Shown here: piece after piece, positions 1 to 10,896 of the stretch
Numbering within the stretch: position 1 is the stretch's first letter
Layout: each line of letters begins with the position of its first letter
Assembly: GCF_004664715.2 (NCBI RefSeq)
Contig: NC_051065.1
Coordinates: 151,492,826 to 151,556,825, forward strand
DNA: 64,000 bases
Origin: Peromyscus leucopus
Lineage: Eukaryota > Chordata > Mammalia > Rodentia > Cricetidae
Direction: 5' to 3'
Program-made: the position numbers and the translations under genes
Notes under the pieces: model-generated
The model's database searches: none
The model's input: the letters and a program-made list of their open reading frames with translations, nothing else
Told to the model about the DNA's origin: nothing

Positions 1-133
1 CTCAGGGACGCCCCCTCCAGGAGCCTCTGTGGCTACACCAAGCTCCATGAGCCAGCCAAATGACTTTCCCAGTTTTACTTATTTTCTCTAAAATATGCTC
101 CTGACAGTCCTCCAAATATGATACATAAAGTCT

Positions 134-152
134 CAAAAAAAAAAAAAAAAAA
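134..152. repeat. Poly-A run
   Basis: A run of about 19 A. No recognisable retroposed body precedes it within the window. Confidence 0.6.
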
Positions 153-231
153 CGTTTACATGCTTTGATTTGATTTCCAAGCTTGGTTACGAAAGACGGG
201 AACCAGTCTGTGTTCGGGTTTGTTTGGATTT

Positions 232-424
232 GATCACATTTTGTTTATTTGTGTGTATATGTGTGTGGGCACAAAGGCGCCACCGCGTGTGCGCGTGTGC
301 GTGGAGGTCCAAGGACAACTGGCCAGAGTCAGTTCTCTCCTTCAGCTATGCATGCTCTGGGGATCGAACTCAGGTCAGCAACCGTGACGACAGCACCTTC
401 ACCTAATGAGCCATCCCACCAGCC
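232..424 (-). mobile_element. B3/B2-family SINE, antisense
   Basis: Read on the minus strand this is a tRNA-derived B2-superfamily element: a GGGCTGGTGGGATGGCTCA-like head near 424, then the A/B-box region, then a CA/TG-rich tail near 240-300. It is diverged. A partial antisense B1 fragment follows at about 434-478. Confidence 0.75.
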
Positions 425-433
425 CTCTGCTCT

Positions 434-478
434 GAGACAGGGCTTTGCTATGTAGTCCAGGTTGGCCTTGACCTCATA
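434..478 (-). mobile_element. B1 SINE fragment, antisense
   Basis: About 45 bp matching the 3' half of B1 in reverse (GAGACAGGGCTTTGCTATGT, then a GGTTGGCCTTGAC-like block). The rest of the element is missing. Confidence 0.55.
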
Positions 479-484
479 GTCCAT

Positions 485-1193
485 CTTACTTTGTGGATTA
501 CCTGAAATTTGTATTTTTTAAACCAGAGTTGGCCAGGACTTTCAGAATAAGGAAGGAAATGACTCTGGGGGAGGGAGGGAAGCTGGAGAGACTTGCATCA
601 ATTGCAATGTCTAGAGTGGCACTTGCAGGCTGGGCTGTGTCCTGGCTCCATAGATGGGGAACCGAGGCCACAGCTGGCTGGCTCTGCATCAGTCCTGTTC
701 TACAAAACTCTGCTTCCCTTTGGCATGCTCGTTCATGCCTTTAAAGTAATGTTCTTTCATTCACCTTCCGCTCTGGCTTTACTGACCAAACACGGACACG
801 TCTTGTAAAACAAAATCTTCACTGGCCCCAGAGCAGCTACATAGCATTGTTATCTTTGGCCCTGGGTCTGGTTCTTTTCATATGACATAGTTTTACTGCA
901 CCTCACAAATCAGCAGTCCTGATCCCATGATCTTGGGATACTGGAAGGTTCACAGCTGACGAGAAGCGGTTGCTATTTAATGGCACTGGGAGCAAAGAGG
1001 AGAAAACCTGAGCCGTAAAAACAAACTGCCCATTCCAAATAAACCAACTGTTTTAGAATGCTGATGCTATTAAAACTCAAGAGCTCCAAACCTGACAGCC
1101 AAAGCATTATCATTTAAATCAATATGCATTTCCAACCATCAATAAGAACGTGTTACTTTAAAAGTAAAAGATGTAGTCTGCTTTCAGAAAGTT
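485..1193. other. Intron 3, unique sequence
   Basis: No gene, RNA or repeat recognised. Open frames here are short and resemble nothing. Confidence 0.6.
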
Positions 1194-1385
1194 TCATTTA
1201 TGACAAAGATCACATGTGTCATTAGACTTTCTAATCTCAGAGTCACTGTCCTCCTCACTGGGGATGCTTGACATCTCATCAAAGTCAGAGCAATCGTCAC
1301 CATACACTAAATCCCTTGTTTTATTTCTCTCAGGGGAAGTTACTTTATTTCCTCTAAGAAATTTAACAGAGTAAAGAAATGCCAA
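1194..1385 (-). other. Unassigned 63-codon acidic open frame beside a poly-A run
   Basis: The frame has a serine/acidic stretch (SSIPSEEDSDSE) and ends CDLCHK. The composition looks more protein-like than its neighbours. Acidic, serine-rich starts are seen in piggyBac-type transposases and in many nuclear proteins. I cannot name a family. It has no clear splice sites and lies inside Dcp1b intron 3, so it may be a fossil of a retroposed or DNA-transposon ORF, or chance. A 28-A run follows at 1384-1411. Confidence 0.25.
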
Positions 1386-1411
1386 AAAAAAAAAAAAAAA
1401 AAAAAAAAAAA
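1384..1411. repeat. Poly-A run (28 A)
   Basis: An uninterrupted run of 28 A on the plus strand. It could be the tail of a plus-strand retroposon, but no AATAAA lies at the usual distance upstream. Confidence 0.85.
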
Positions 1412-2571
1412 TTAAGAATCAGGAAAACCCTGGATTAATAGTAACAGAAATAGGAACAACTTAATCTGTTTGGTTGACCACTTGTTTATCTCCATTTTAT
1501 TCATAATTTTGCTGATAAATTTCAAAATCTGGGCCACAAATATCAAATGGATTCCCTAAGACATTCCTCTACGTCTCTGAGCTCCCATCTACCCTTGAGT
1601 CCCACCGTCTGCACTCTTCCTGGGATAAACTTGAGTGGTGTTCTTTGCCCCCAGTCGTTTTGGGTATCCTTGTACTAAAAACGTCCTACTCAGGTGTTTA
1701 CACATCTCCTCCCCGCATCAGACCACAGCTCCTGGAGGACTCCAACAACGCAGCACAGACAGCAGCAGCACGTGCAGTCAGTCAGCAAGTGTCTCTAGCC
1801 AAAGACTGTTACTGATAACCCTTGCCACAGTTAGTATCAGTTCTGGCTTAATTAACCATCACGGACCAGACAGGCTGGAGTCCTCTGCCAAATGGTCCAC
1901 TCTACCAGAGAGCAGGCAGCGGTTCTCATAAGGCCCGTACATTCTTCTAACGTCGCGGAGGGCCGACTTTGCTTCAAGCACTTCACAGCCTTAGGTGTAA
2001 GCCTCAGTGCTAGGACTGTGCCATTCAGATGTGGGTTTCCAGAAACCACATATTCCACTGACTTGGTGCTGGGCAGACACTAATGTACTTATTACGAGTG
2101 TTTATGATCGCAACAGTTCTACCCCATCGTTCTGCTTGCTTGACTACTACTCCCATCGGCAACTGGGAGACAAAGAACACATTTCTCTTCCTTACAGATG
2201 ATCACAGGACTCGGTGCAGCAAACAATTATGATCCTCACATGCTAGTCACCTAAGTTACCTTAATTATTCCAACAACACTCTGAAATGCTATTATCATAA
2301 ATGAGCATCAACAAAGGGAAATAAATCTTGTCTCATAATTAGAGTTTGCGATGCTTAGAGCTAAACATAAAACAACATTTTTATAGGTCAAAAATGGTTC
2401 TCAAAAGGAAAGCCCCCAAAGCAGACTTCCTCATATTTGAGTCGGATGGTTTAAGGAAGCGTTTGATGAGGACAGCGCAGCTTTGCTGAAGCAGATCACT
2501 GAGAAGCGCTAAGGTTTGGGGCAGAGGCTCTGTAGCCAGTGAGGAGAGGAGTGAACCAGGGGCTCTGTACT
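1412..2571. other. Intron 3, unique sequence
   Basis: No repeat family or gene recognised. Short open frames on both strands (for example 1635-1931 plus) show no family resemblance. Confidence 0.6.
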
Positions 2572-3054
2572 TCAGTCATTCTGACCTTTATCTACTGTGG
2601 ACACAGGAGACACTGAGTGTTCCCGAAGCTCTTCATGTTGAAAACAAGTCAGGTTTCGGTTCTGTTCCGAGGGGAGAACTAGGGGTTGTGTATGGAATGA
2701 TTCCAACACCAGCTCGTGGCCTAATTTCACTCTTTCTCCTGGACCCTTAACATTAAGATTCCTTCTGGAATCAACTAACCTTGATTCCAGAACATGATTA
2801 TCTGAAACTATCTTGGGATTTTTGAACAAAAACCAGCAGTATAAAAATAGAATACAAAATGTACACCAACACTGTGCAGCCATCCTGCCTACTCCCTGTA
2901 TGTTGAGGCAGGGCGAGTGAACGAGGCTTCTCTCAGAAAGCATGGAGGGGAATGTTCTGGAATACAGTTTTTCTCTGCCAAGATTTAGGCTTTTTATCAC
3001 AGCAAATTTGGCTCTCTCAAACAAAATATAAAAGACTGTACAACCACAAGCCAC
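2572..3054 (-). other. Long unexplained open frame (160 codons) in intron 3
   Basis: This is the longest or near-longest unassigned frame in the window outside the CpG island. The predicted peptide has one hydrophobic patch (CILFLYCWFLF, about residues 68-78) and no recognisable motif. It lacks splice signals and flanking repeats that I can identify. Most likely a chance frame in unique intronic DNA on the same strand as Dcp1b. Listed so that it can be tested. Confidence 0.15.
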
Positions 3055-3271
3055 AAATGCAGCATATGAATGGAAACATCATCACTATGTGAATGCTTAT
3101 TTCCTTGCAATGCCAAGAATCTTGCATCTGTATGGCTGAGGACAAAGCATAAGTGACTTCATTTAGATTTTACTCCACAGTAGCTGCATATTACCTATAA
3201 TGTATCACTTTGCCTCACAGATTCTTCCTTACCCAAGCACGCCAATATTATTCCACTGAGTGAGCTTCAAG

Positions 3272-3302
<31 letters not shown>
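3272..3302. repeat. (TG)n microsatellite
   Basis: About 15 uninterrupted TG units. Confidence 0.95.
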
Positions 3303-3304
<2 letters not shown>

Positions 3305-3748
3305 AAATTCGCAAAGTCCCACCCGTGAGTGCCCTAACATTCTACAGTGGAAGTGCACGGTCCTTAGGCTGAGTGCTCTGGGAAAGGAGTATGGCTTGTC
3401 CAGGTGGTGTGGGGTGCTGACAGGAACCTGTTTCAGGAGCTATGATTTGTGGAAACCAAAATTATGATAGCCAGTACTCAGAGTGAAATACTGCCTTACC
3501 TGACGTCTTCTGGAGCTTTCTGTAACTGACAGAATGCCAGTTTTTACATAAGTCGTCTCCTTTAGATCCTTTCAGCCTGAGCAGAGTACTGACAGAATCA
3601 ATGGTAATTCTGGATTTAAGGCTAGAGTGACAAGTTTCATGACTCAAGTTGTAGGAGGTGTGCAATCCTTAATCACTTGTTACAGCGTGTCAGCTCTGTG
3701 CACAGGGCCATAATAAAGAAGCCAGCTTTTCACACAAACTGAGATTCA
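3303..3748. other. Intron 3, unique sequence
   Basis: Nothing recognised between the TG repeat and the LTR that starts at 3754. Confidence 0.6.
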
Positions 3749-3753
3749 CTAAG

Positions 3754-4092
3754 TGGGGTGGTCTGAAAGAAAATGGCCCCCATAGGGAGTGGCACTAATG
3801 GGAGGTGTGGCCTTGTTGAAGAAAGTGTGTCACTGTGGGGGCGGGCTTTGAGGTGTCCTATGCTCAGGATACAGCCCAGTGTGTCAGTTGACTTCCTGTT
3901 GCCTGTAAGATGTAGGACTCTCAGCTACTTCTCCAGCACCATGTCTGCCTGCATGCTGCCATGCTCCCTGCCATGATGATAATGGACTGAACCTCTGATC
4001 TGTAAGCTGCCACCTCAATTAAGTATTTTTCTTTATAAGAGTTGCCGTGGTCATGGTGTCTTTTCACGGCAATGGAAACCCTAAATAAGACA
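3754..4092 (+). mobile_element. MaLR/MT-like solo LTR, sense
   Basis: About 339 bp opening TGGGGTGGTCTGAAAG and closing AAATAAGACA, so it has TG...CA ends. Its interior matches the common rodent LTR with CCATGATGATAATGGACTGA and an AATTAAGT-type poly-A region. A 5-bp target duplication is visible with one mismatch: ctaag at 3749-3753 and ctgag at 4093-4097, as expected for ERV3/MaLR insertions. The exact subfamily name is uncertain. Related copies lie at 7355, 22262 and, in reverse, 40153. Confidence 0.75.
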
Positions 4093-4460
4093 CTGAGCAT
4101 ATAAGTTTTGACTTTCAGAGACCTTCTTCCTCTCTTATCAAGAAGCTCACTAGAGTCCTTAAAGGTTGCCAAGGGCAGCAATCACACCTACCACATACAA
4201 TAAGAGCCTCAATTTGTATAGATGCCTGTTCGGAGTGAATGTGAAAAGTCAAGGTCTTTGTCTCCTGCTCTGCATTATTTGTGGCTTGGATGAGTTTCCC
4301 ATGAGGCTCTTATATTACTTACTGGGCAGGTCTGGAAGAGAAAAGCATGCTATTGTTATTCTTGCAAATATCAAGTTTCTGTCTAAAAAAAGAATGTCAA
4401 GGACTTTTAGCTATCTAATTACTTTAAAGATGTGTGTTGCCCTTCAATGGTTTGAGGAGC

Positions 4461-4556
4461 TCAATTGCATTCCTAGAATTTAAGTCTGTAAAATGGTGTG
4501 CATAGACATTCTGAGGATGAAGCCCAAAGCCTGGTACATGGAAGGCAATCAAAAAC
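4461..4556 (+). mobile_element. MIR fragment
   Basis: CTGTAAAATGG followed by GAGGATGAA and an AGCCTGGTACATGG-like block is the 3' half of the ancient mammalian MIR SINE. Confidence 0.55.
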
Positions 4557-4560
4557 ATAC

Positions 4561-4630
4561 CTGAAGAGGGGAAGGAGGAGGGAGGGAGGCAGGGAGGAAG
4601 GCAGGGAGGGAGGGAGGCAGGGAAGTGAAG
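4561..4630. repeat. Purine-rich low-complexity tract (GGGA/GGCA)n
   Basis: About 70 bp almost purely purine on the plus strand, built from GGGAGGGA and GGCAGGGA units. Confidence 0.85.
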
Positions 4631-4681
4631 AAGAATCATCAGATTCTATGGCCCCAACAGGATTAGAGATTACTACTTGAG

Positions 4682-4915
4682 AGGGCTGGAGAGATGGCTC
4701 AGTGGCTAAGAGCACTTATTGCACTTACAGAGGACTCAGGTCCATTTCCCAACACCCGCATGGTGGCTCACAACCATCTGTATCACTAGTTTCAGAGGAT
4801 CCAAAGCCCTCTTCTGACCTCTATACATATCAGGCTTGCACGTGGTGCACAGACATACATGCAGGCAAGATATTCATACACATTAAAATAAATAAATCTA
4901 AAAATTAAAAATGTA
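4682..4915 (+). mobile_element. B3 SINE, sense
   Basis: Starts GGGCTGGAGAGATGGCTCAG, continues through the tRNA-like region, then CACGTGGTGCACAGACATAC and an A-rich AATAAATAAATC tail. It is close to the B3 consensus and nearly full length. Confidence 0.88.
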
Positions 4916-5171
4916 CTACTGGAGAGTATCAATACACCAGTGTACATCCTACAATGGAAAACATAAGCTCAGTTGTCTATGGGCAGTAACGAGGCTTTCA
5001 CTTGCTCTGCAGTGCGTTTCCATAGGCTTTGCTTTTCCCCTGTCAGCTGCTTTTATACCATCTGTCTGAGTGAGTCTAAGGTTAGAGGTATCAAATCTCA
5101 GGGCATTAGAACCTGCTGAGCTGGAAGACTTTTATTCCTCTAAAATCTTGAAATCTAGGGGTCTTAAGAAG

Positions 5172-5325
5172 GCTAAATCCCATCCAAGAGGTAGAGGAAG
5201 GTGGATCTCTGTGAGTTTCAGGCCAGCATGGCCTACATAGCGGGTTCCAGGACAGCCAGGGTTATACAGGGAAACCCTGTCTAAAACCAAAAACAAAAAC
5301 AAACAAAAAAACAAAACCCAAGGAA
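5172..5325 (+). mobile_element. B1 SINE, sense, 5' diverged
   Basis: Contains GGTGGATCTCTGTGAGTTTC, a GGCCAGCATGGCCTACATAG-type block and GGGAAACCCTGTCT with an A-rich (AAAAC)n tail. The first 30 bp are eroded. Confidence 0.85.
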
Positions 5326-6179
5326 AAGCCCAAATCCATGAGGGAATCACACAGTTCAGTCTTGGTCACTGCTTTGTATCAGTCTGAGAGGCAGGACTGT
5401 CACACTGACCATGAGGTGGGGAATAGGGAACGCTGGACAACCTTGTGGCTATTATAAATCAATCACTCCAAGCAGAATGTCTTCAAAGCTTTGTTTTAAG
5501 CACACTGATGATTAGAATTCGAGACAAAATCATTAGACATCATGCCACACATACCAAGCAATTCCTTATCCTGATCCGTTTATTTTCTAGGCCCATGTGG
5601 AATCACAGAACACAATTAAAATATAAGATACAGTCTCTGTCCACAAGGGACCTGAAACTTACTACTTATGCCTACATAGTAACTTATTGATTTATGGTAT
5701 TATAATGGCAGAGCAAAGGTTTTTCAGAACACATTCTAAGTATAGTGAGCAATGCTCCTTCCAAATTATGCCCAACTTTTATTTGTCAATTTGACTTTCA
5801 TACTGCTGTTATTTATTTTTATATATACAGGTACAATTTAGCTGAAGCTCTAGAATAAATTAAATATGTTCTTTGTAACAGCCATCAAGAAAATGCTTGA
5901 AATTTCATTTTAAAACTATTGATTACTTATTATATACTGTGTTGGGAAAAGGACTGTAGAAAAGATGTTAGAAAATTGCATCTCTGCTCGAAAACTGGCT
6001 ATTTAAAAAGTGAATTCTGTGACAAAAACAAAAAAATCACTGCAGATGCTAAGGGGAGACATGGGTCTCACTGGCTCTCAGACTTCCTAACCCTAGCATG
6101 TGAGCATTACTAGGCGGTTAATACAAGAGATGTTTAATAAGGGTCTGGGATGTGATTAAGTGTGACAGTGCTTGTCTAT
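5326..6179. other. Intron 3, AT-rich unique sequence
   Basis: No gene or repeat family recognised. Confidence 0.6.
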
Positions 6180-6194
6180 CATACCCAAGGCCCT

Positions 6195-6292
6195 GAGATT
6201 CAAGGGAGAGGGGAAGAAGAGGGGGAGGAGTGGGGGGAGGGGAGAGAGGGGAGAAGGTAGAAGGGATCAGAGGGGTGAGAAGGGAGGGGAGA
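6195..6292. repeat. Purine-rich (GGGGA/GGAGA)n tract
   Basis: About 100 bp of almost unbroken G/A on the plus strand, followed at 6309-6338 by a T-rich tract. The short open frames across it are artefacts. Confidence 0.85.
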
Positions 6293-6596
6293 TTTTTCAG
6301 AGCATAGGTTTTTTTTTTTGTTTTTGTTTTTTTTTTTACATTTCTGAATCAATGCTGGACTCACGCTGGTAATGTGGCTGTATACTCCTTAGGGGAAATA
6401 CTTGAGACCAGAGTGTTTCAGATTTCAGTTTTGTTTTGTTTTTCTCATGTTAGAACATTTGCATAGACTTCACCTGTTACTCATCTCCAACCTGAAAACC
6501 CACAATCCACACTTGATCTTAGCCCAGCTGAGAAGAACTGAAAATCTCAAATCTAAACCTTTAGACTGTCAATTCGGCATTCAAAATAGTTTGGAC

Positions 6597-6812
6597 TTTT
6601 TATTATTTTTAAAAATGTATGTGTATGGCTGCCTTGCCTCCATGTGGATCTGTGCACCACTTGTATGCCTGGTGCCCACAGATGCCAGAAGAGAGAGCTG
6701 GAGCCCCTTGAAGTTACAGACTACTATGAGCCACCATGTGGGTACTGGGAATTAACTAGGTCCTCTAGAAGAACAGCTAGTGCTCTTAGCTGCTGAGCTA
6801 TCTCTCCAGACC
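6597..6812 (-). mobile_element. B3/B2-family SINE, antisense
   Basis: In reverse it reads from a GGGTCTGGAGAGATAGCTCA head at 6812 through the B-box region to an A-rich tail near 6600. Moderately diverged. Confidence 0.82.
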
Positions 6813-6859
6813 CATTATCCTCATTGATAAAAAAGAAAACAGAATTTCCAAGAAAAAGT

Positions 6860-6945
6860 TACAAGAATTTCATAGGATAACCCATATAAAATCCAACACA
6901 GTGCCTGTCAGTCAGTAAATGTTTGTTGAATGAATGAATGCACAC
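6860..6945 (+). mobile_element. MIR 3' fragment
   Basis: CAGTAAATGTTTGTTGAATG followed by repeated AATG matches the characteristic MIR 3' end. Confidence 0.55.
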
Positions 6946-7000
6946 AATTTCACTTCTGATTTAATAACTATCTTATGTGCTTTTTACATCTTATTTTAAA

Positions 7001-7233
7001 AAGCTGTGCATGGCTGTGCATTAATATAATCCAAGGAGTGAGGAGGGGAAGTATTAAAGACAGGCACATTCCAGGAGTTGGTGGGTCAGCCATCCTAGAG
7101 AAAACAGCATGCTTCTAGTACATTGAGAGAACCTGTCTCAAAGGAAGAGTCCAGGAAAAACTAGAGGAAGATTTCTGACATCTTCCTCTGGTCTCTGCAT
7201 GCACTCACAGGTGCACACCCCTGCACATTCATA

Positions 7234-7240
<7 letters not shown>
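7001..7240 (+). mobile_element. B4-like SINE, sense, diverged
   Basis: A B1-like ACCTGTCTCAAAGG block is followed by a CTTCCTCTGGTCTCTGCATG-type segment and a CA/TC-rich tail, the layout of B4 elements. The head is weak. The microsatellites at 7235-7327 grew from its tail. Confidence 0.6.

Positions 7241-7327
<87 letters not shown>
7235..7327. repeat. Compound (TCTG)n(TC)n(CA)n microsatellite
   Basis: Four TCTG units, about 24 TC units and about 15 CA units in an unbroken block of 93 bp. Many short open frames here are repeat artefacts. Confidence 0.95.
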
Positions 7328-7329
<2 letters not shown>

Positions 7330-7354
7330 GCACATCCATATGACACACACACAC

Positions 7355-7690
7355 TGTGGTGGTTTGAAAGAAAATGGCACTATTAGGAGGTGCAGCTTTG
7401 TTGGTACAGTATATTTGTAGGTATGGCCTTTTTAGAGGAAATGTGTCACTGTGGAGGTGGACTCTAAGGTTTCCTATGCTCAGGGCACCACCCAGTGTCC
7501 CAGTCAACTTCCTGTTAATGTAGAACTCTCAGCTACTTCTCCAGCACCACATCTGCCTCCATGCCTCCATGTTCCCTGCCATGATGATAATGGACTGAAC
7601 CTCTGAAATGCAAGTGGCCACTTCAATGAAACGTTCTTCTTTGTAAGAGCTGCCGTGGTCATGGTGTCTCTTCATGGCAATAGAAACCCT

Positions 7691-7692
<2 letters not shown>
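7355..7692 (+). mobile_element. MaLR/MT-like solo LTR, sense
   Basis: Begins TGTGGTGGTTTGAAAG and ends ATAGAAACCCTAAAACAC, running straight into a CA repeat. The interior includes the shared CCATGATGATAATGGACTGA block. Same family as 3754-4092. Confidence 0.75.

Positions 7693-7693
<1 letters not shown>

Positions 7694-7727
<34 letters not shown>
7694..7727. repeat. (CA)n microsatellite
   Basis: About 17 CA units at the 3' edge of the LTR. Confidence 0.93.
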
Positions 7728-7730
<3 letters not shown>

Positions 7731-8560
7731 TGTACGCGCAAGCTCACTTAGGTCAAATATCATGCAATAAACTCCAATAAAGCTCAGATTATAAACCTTT
7801 TTCTACAATAATTTATTTTGTCTGATTAAAATTCAAAATTACTTATTAAATTTTTTTCTTTACTAATTAAATGAAGAAGTTTGAGATTTTTTTTCTATTT
7901 TCTCATTTTCTCTTTTAGATTCACCTAATTGACTTTTTTCTTCCTCTGATGAGTCTAAAAAAATTATCTGAGGAAACTCGCCATGAAGCAGTCCAACTCT
8001 ATTCTACTGCAATGGCAGATACTACTCATGAACTGTGTGGCTAGCAGAAGGCCAAGGGCCTCTGGAGGTCTGTATGGACCCCAAAGAGACAGTCACCATG
8101 AAAATAACCTTGCATGAAGCGAGGCTGCCTGGCCAAAGGGGCATTATCAGAGGGTTAGAAAGCCATATGCAACTGCACATAATCATCTGAGCTGTAAGAA
8201 ACATTTGAGAGGTACCAGACCCTGATGGCCAGCATGATAAACCTTCTGTGGACCTTGGATGTCAGAGACTGAGAAGCTCTGATAAATAAGCCAAGACCAA
8301 ACAACTGGACTCAAAGGCAATCAGCATCCAATGTCGAGGAGAACAAAATGGAGCAAAATGAACACAGAAGAGGGCCATGACATTGCCTTCAAATCTCTGC
8401 TCAACTGGTTTCATTTTTCTGTATAGGGGCTCGTTAGAAACAAGCACACATGCATTCCAAAGAGTGACTTCCACTCACAGTCACGCTCAACTGCAGGGGA
8501 GGCAGAGCAAGGGTGTGGAAGAGCAGCCAGGTCAGGGCTGTAGCTACACATGCTGGGCTG
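7728..8560. other. Intron 3, unique sequence
   Basis: No repeat or gene recognised. Open frames of 60-84 codons overlap each other on both strands and resemble nothing. Confidence 0.55.
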
Positions 8561-8640
8561 CTCTCACTTCCCCAAACCTCGCTTTTCTCATCTGTAAAAT
8601 GCCAGTGAGAACAGAGCCAGATCATCAATAGAAGACCCAC
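8561..8640 (+). mobile_element. MIR fragment
   Basis: CTCATCTGTAAAATGCCAGT preceded by a CCTCGCTTT block corresponds to the MIR core/3' region. Short and old. Confidence 0.45.
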
Positions 8641-9165
8641 AGGTACGAACCATGCCCGATATCTTACATTAGAAATGACAAAAAATCAGGTAAAGGTAAA
8701 TTTAATAATATACTTTATTTGGCCCTATTATCCAAAACAGTATCATTTCAAAATGCTAACCAATATAAAATCATAAGATTTCTAAAAATTCTTTCTTTCT
8801 TCCTTTTTGTGCTAAGACTTTGAAAACGTGTGCTTTAAACACACAACCCTGTTCCTTCAGACAAGCTACACTTCAAGGTCAACAGTCCCAGGTGGCTGTT
8901 CATCACTATCCTGGGCATACCTAGCTTCCTGTGTGCTCACTAACTCCATACAGCATTTTCTGTCACACAGGCCCTGGGAGACATAGGAAAGGTATTTTTT
9001 AAAATCAATGTATTAAAGAAATTTTACATTTTTGGTACTGTCTATGACATAATGCAATATATAAGAACTCAAAATATCTATAGTGACTATATCAATTATT
9101 TGTCCAAAATAAGTGACCAGGAATGATTAAGATAGGTCACGAGTACTCATTTATTCTATATTCAC
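8641..9165. other. Intron 3, unique sequence
   Basis: Nothing recognised. Confidence 0.55.
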
Positions 9166-9176
9166 TTTTAAAGGTT

Positions 9177-9216
<40 letters not shown>

Positions 9217-9385
9217 TACTTCATGTCTGGTCCATATGGAGGCTAGAAGAGGGTGTTGGATCCCCTGAAACTGTAGTTATAGACAGTTGTGAGCTGCCAT
9301 GTGGGTGCTGGGAATCGAACCTGAGACTTGTGGAAAAACAGCCAATGGTCTTCAACTGCAGAGCCATCTATCTATTCTACATTCA
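9166..9385 (-). mobile_element. B3/B2-family SINE, antisense, with (CA)n tail
   Basis: A reverse tail with 16 CA units (9181-9212), then a GGGTGCTGGGAATCGAACCT B-box region and an AGAGCCATCTA head near 9375. Confidence 0.8.
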
Positions 9386-9477
9386 CGTTTGTGGCTTCTT
9401 TATTAGCACTTGAATATGTTAGTTTGACACAGGACATAGTGTTTTGGTGTGTCCGAGCCAGACATCTGCTGTTAGAG

Positions 9478-9535
9478 TCTTCAGGGTTTTTCTGTGTACC
9501 CCTGGGTGTCCTGGAACTAGTGTCATTTTTTCTAA
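9478..9535 (-). mobile_element. B1 fragment, antisense
   Basis: Only a CAGGGTTTTTCTGTGTA and TGTCCTGGAACTAGTG-like segment remains, abutting a B4-type SINE. Confidence 0.45.
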
Positions 9536-9547
9536 GAAGCTGGCCAC

Positions 9548-9750
9548 CTTGTTTTTTGAGACTGGCTCTCTGGCTTGGAGCTCACCACCTTATAAGCTAG
9601 GCTGACTGGCCAGTGAGCCCCAGGGAGCCCCTGCTTCCTATAATTACACACACACACCACTCCACCCAGCTTTTTCAGTGGGTTCTGGGGAATCAAACTC
9701 AGGTGATAATGTTCGCACAACACGCACTTTACTGAGACAGCTCCTTGGCC
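9548..9750 (-). mobile_element. B4-family SINE, antisense
   Basis: Matches the reverse B4 layout: TTGAGACTGGCTCTCTGGC, a GGCTGACTGGCCAGTGAGCC block, CACCACTCCACCCAGCTTTT, and a final tRNA-like GAATCAAACTCAGG region. Confidence 0.75.
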
Positions 9751-10017
9751 AAATATGATATACTTTAAAGAAAGAATATAAATTTTGACATAACTATAAG
9801 CACACAGTGAAGAAACAGCAACAAACCATTTTTTTAAAATATTGCAAAACCTTTCTTTTCATAGGGCATACTACTGGTAAGTCACGTTGCAGGTTTTTTT
9901 TTTTTTTTCATTGTTGCAGTTTTAATAGCTCTTTTTTTCTCATAAATATTTAAGGATTAGTCATTTATCATGACAACCTAATTGTGTACAATTAAATGTA
10001 TCATCATATTTAATGTA

Positions 10018-10216
10018 TTGTTACATTTAGTTTTGTTTGTCTGTTTTGTTTTGTTTTTCAAGACAGGGTTTCTCTGTGTAGTTTTGGTGCCTGTCCTGGA
10101 TCTCATTCTGTAGACCAGGCTGGCCTCGAACTCACAGAGCTCTACCTGGCTCTGCTTCTTGAGTGCTGGGATTAAAGGCGTGCGCTACCACCGCCCAGCT
10201 TGTTACATTTAGTTTT
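10018..10216 (-). mobile_element. B1 SINE, antisense, with perfect 17-bp target duplication
   Basis: The B1 body is 10035-10199 (minus). It is flanked by identical copies of TTGTTACATTTAGTTTT at 10018-10034 and 10200-10216. The element is close to consensus, with an intact A-rich tail on the left, so it is relatively young. These flanks give the exact pre-insertion sequence of the intron. Confidence 0.95.
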
Positions 10217-10294
10217 AAACTATTCATTGGGATTATCATTGAGTATTACTTGAATCACATTATTAAGATTTTGAGTAGTATACAGTAGGCAAGT

Positions 10295-10652
10295 TCTGTG
10301 TGTGTAAGGAGGTGTGTAGTGTATATGTGTGCACATGTGTTCAAGTGTGCTCACCAATGCAGGAGTGTATAGAGGCTAGAGGCTGATGTCAGGATGCCTT
10401 CCTCTACATTTCCACTTTTTTTTTTTTTTTTTTTAAAAAAAAAAGACAGGGTCTCTCACCGAACCTGCAGCTAACCATTTAGGCTAGACTGAATGGGCAT
10501 AAGACCCAGGACCTGCCTGTCTCTGCCCCCCAGCACTGGGGCTACAGACACATATCACCACACTGGACTAGTATTTGGGTGCTAGGGATCCAGAATCAGG
10601 TCCCATGCATGTAGAGTAAACACTTTAAATACCAAGCCATCTCCTCAGCCTC
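10295..10652 (-). mobile_element. B4-family SINE, antisense
   Basis: A TG-rich tail on the left, then an internal T/A tract (10418-10444), GACAGGGTCTCTCACCGAAC, a CAGCACTGGGGCTACAGAC block and a CCAAGCCATCTCCTCAGCC head at 10650. Confidence 0.7.
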
Positions 10653-10854
10653 TTTTGTGTTTGTGTGTTGTATGCAAATGTGTGTGTGCATGCATGTGCA
10701 CATGCGCGTGCACATGCATATTTGTGTGAGGATCAGAGGCTGACAATAGATGTCTTTCTCTGTCATTCTCCACTTTTTGTCACATTTATTTATTTGCTGG
10801 AGAGGGGGTAGCATGTGACACTGTGGTGTGTGTATGAGCACGCGCTCATGCGTG

Positions 10855-10864
10855 CGTGTGTGTG

Positions 10865-10896
<32 letters not shown>

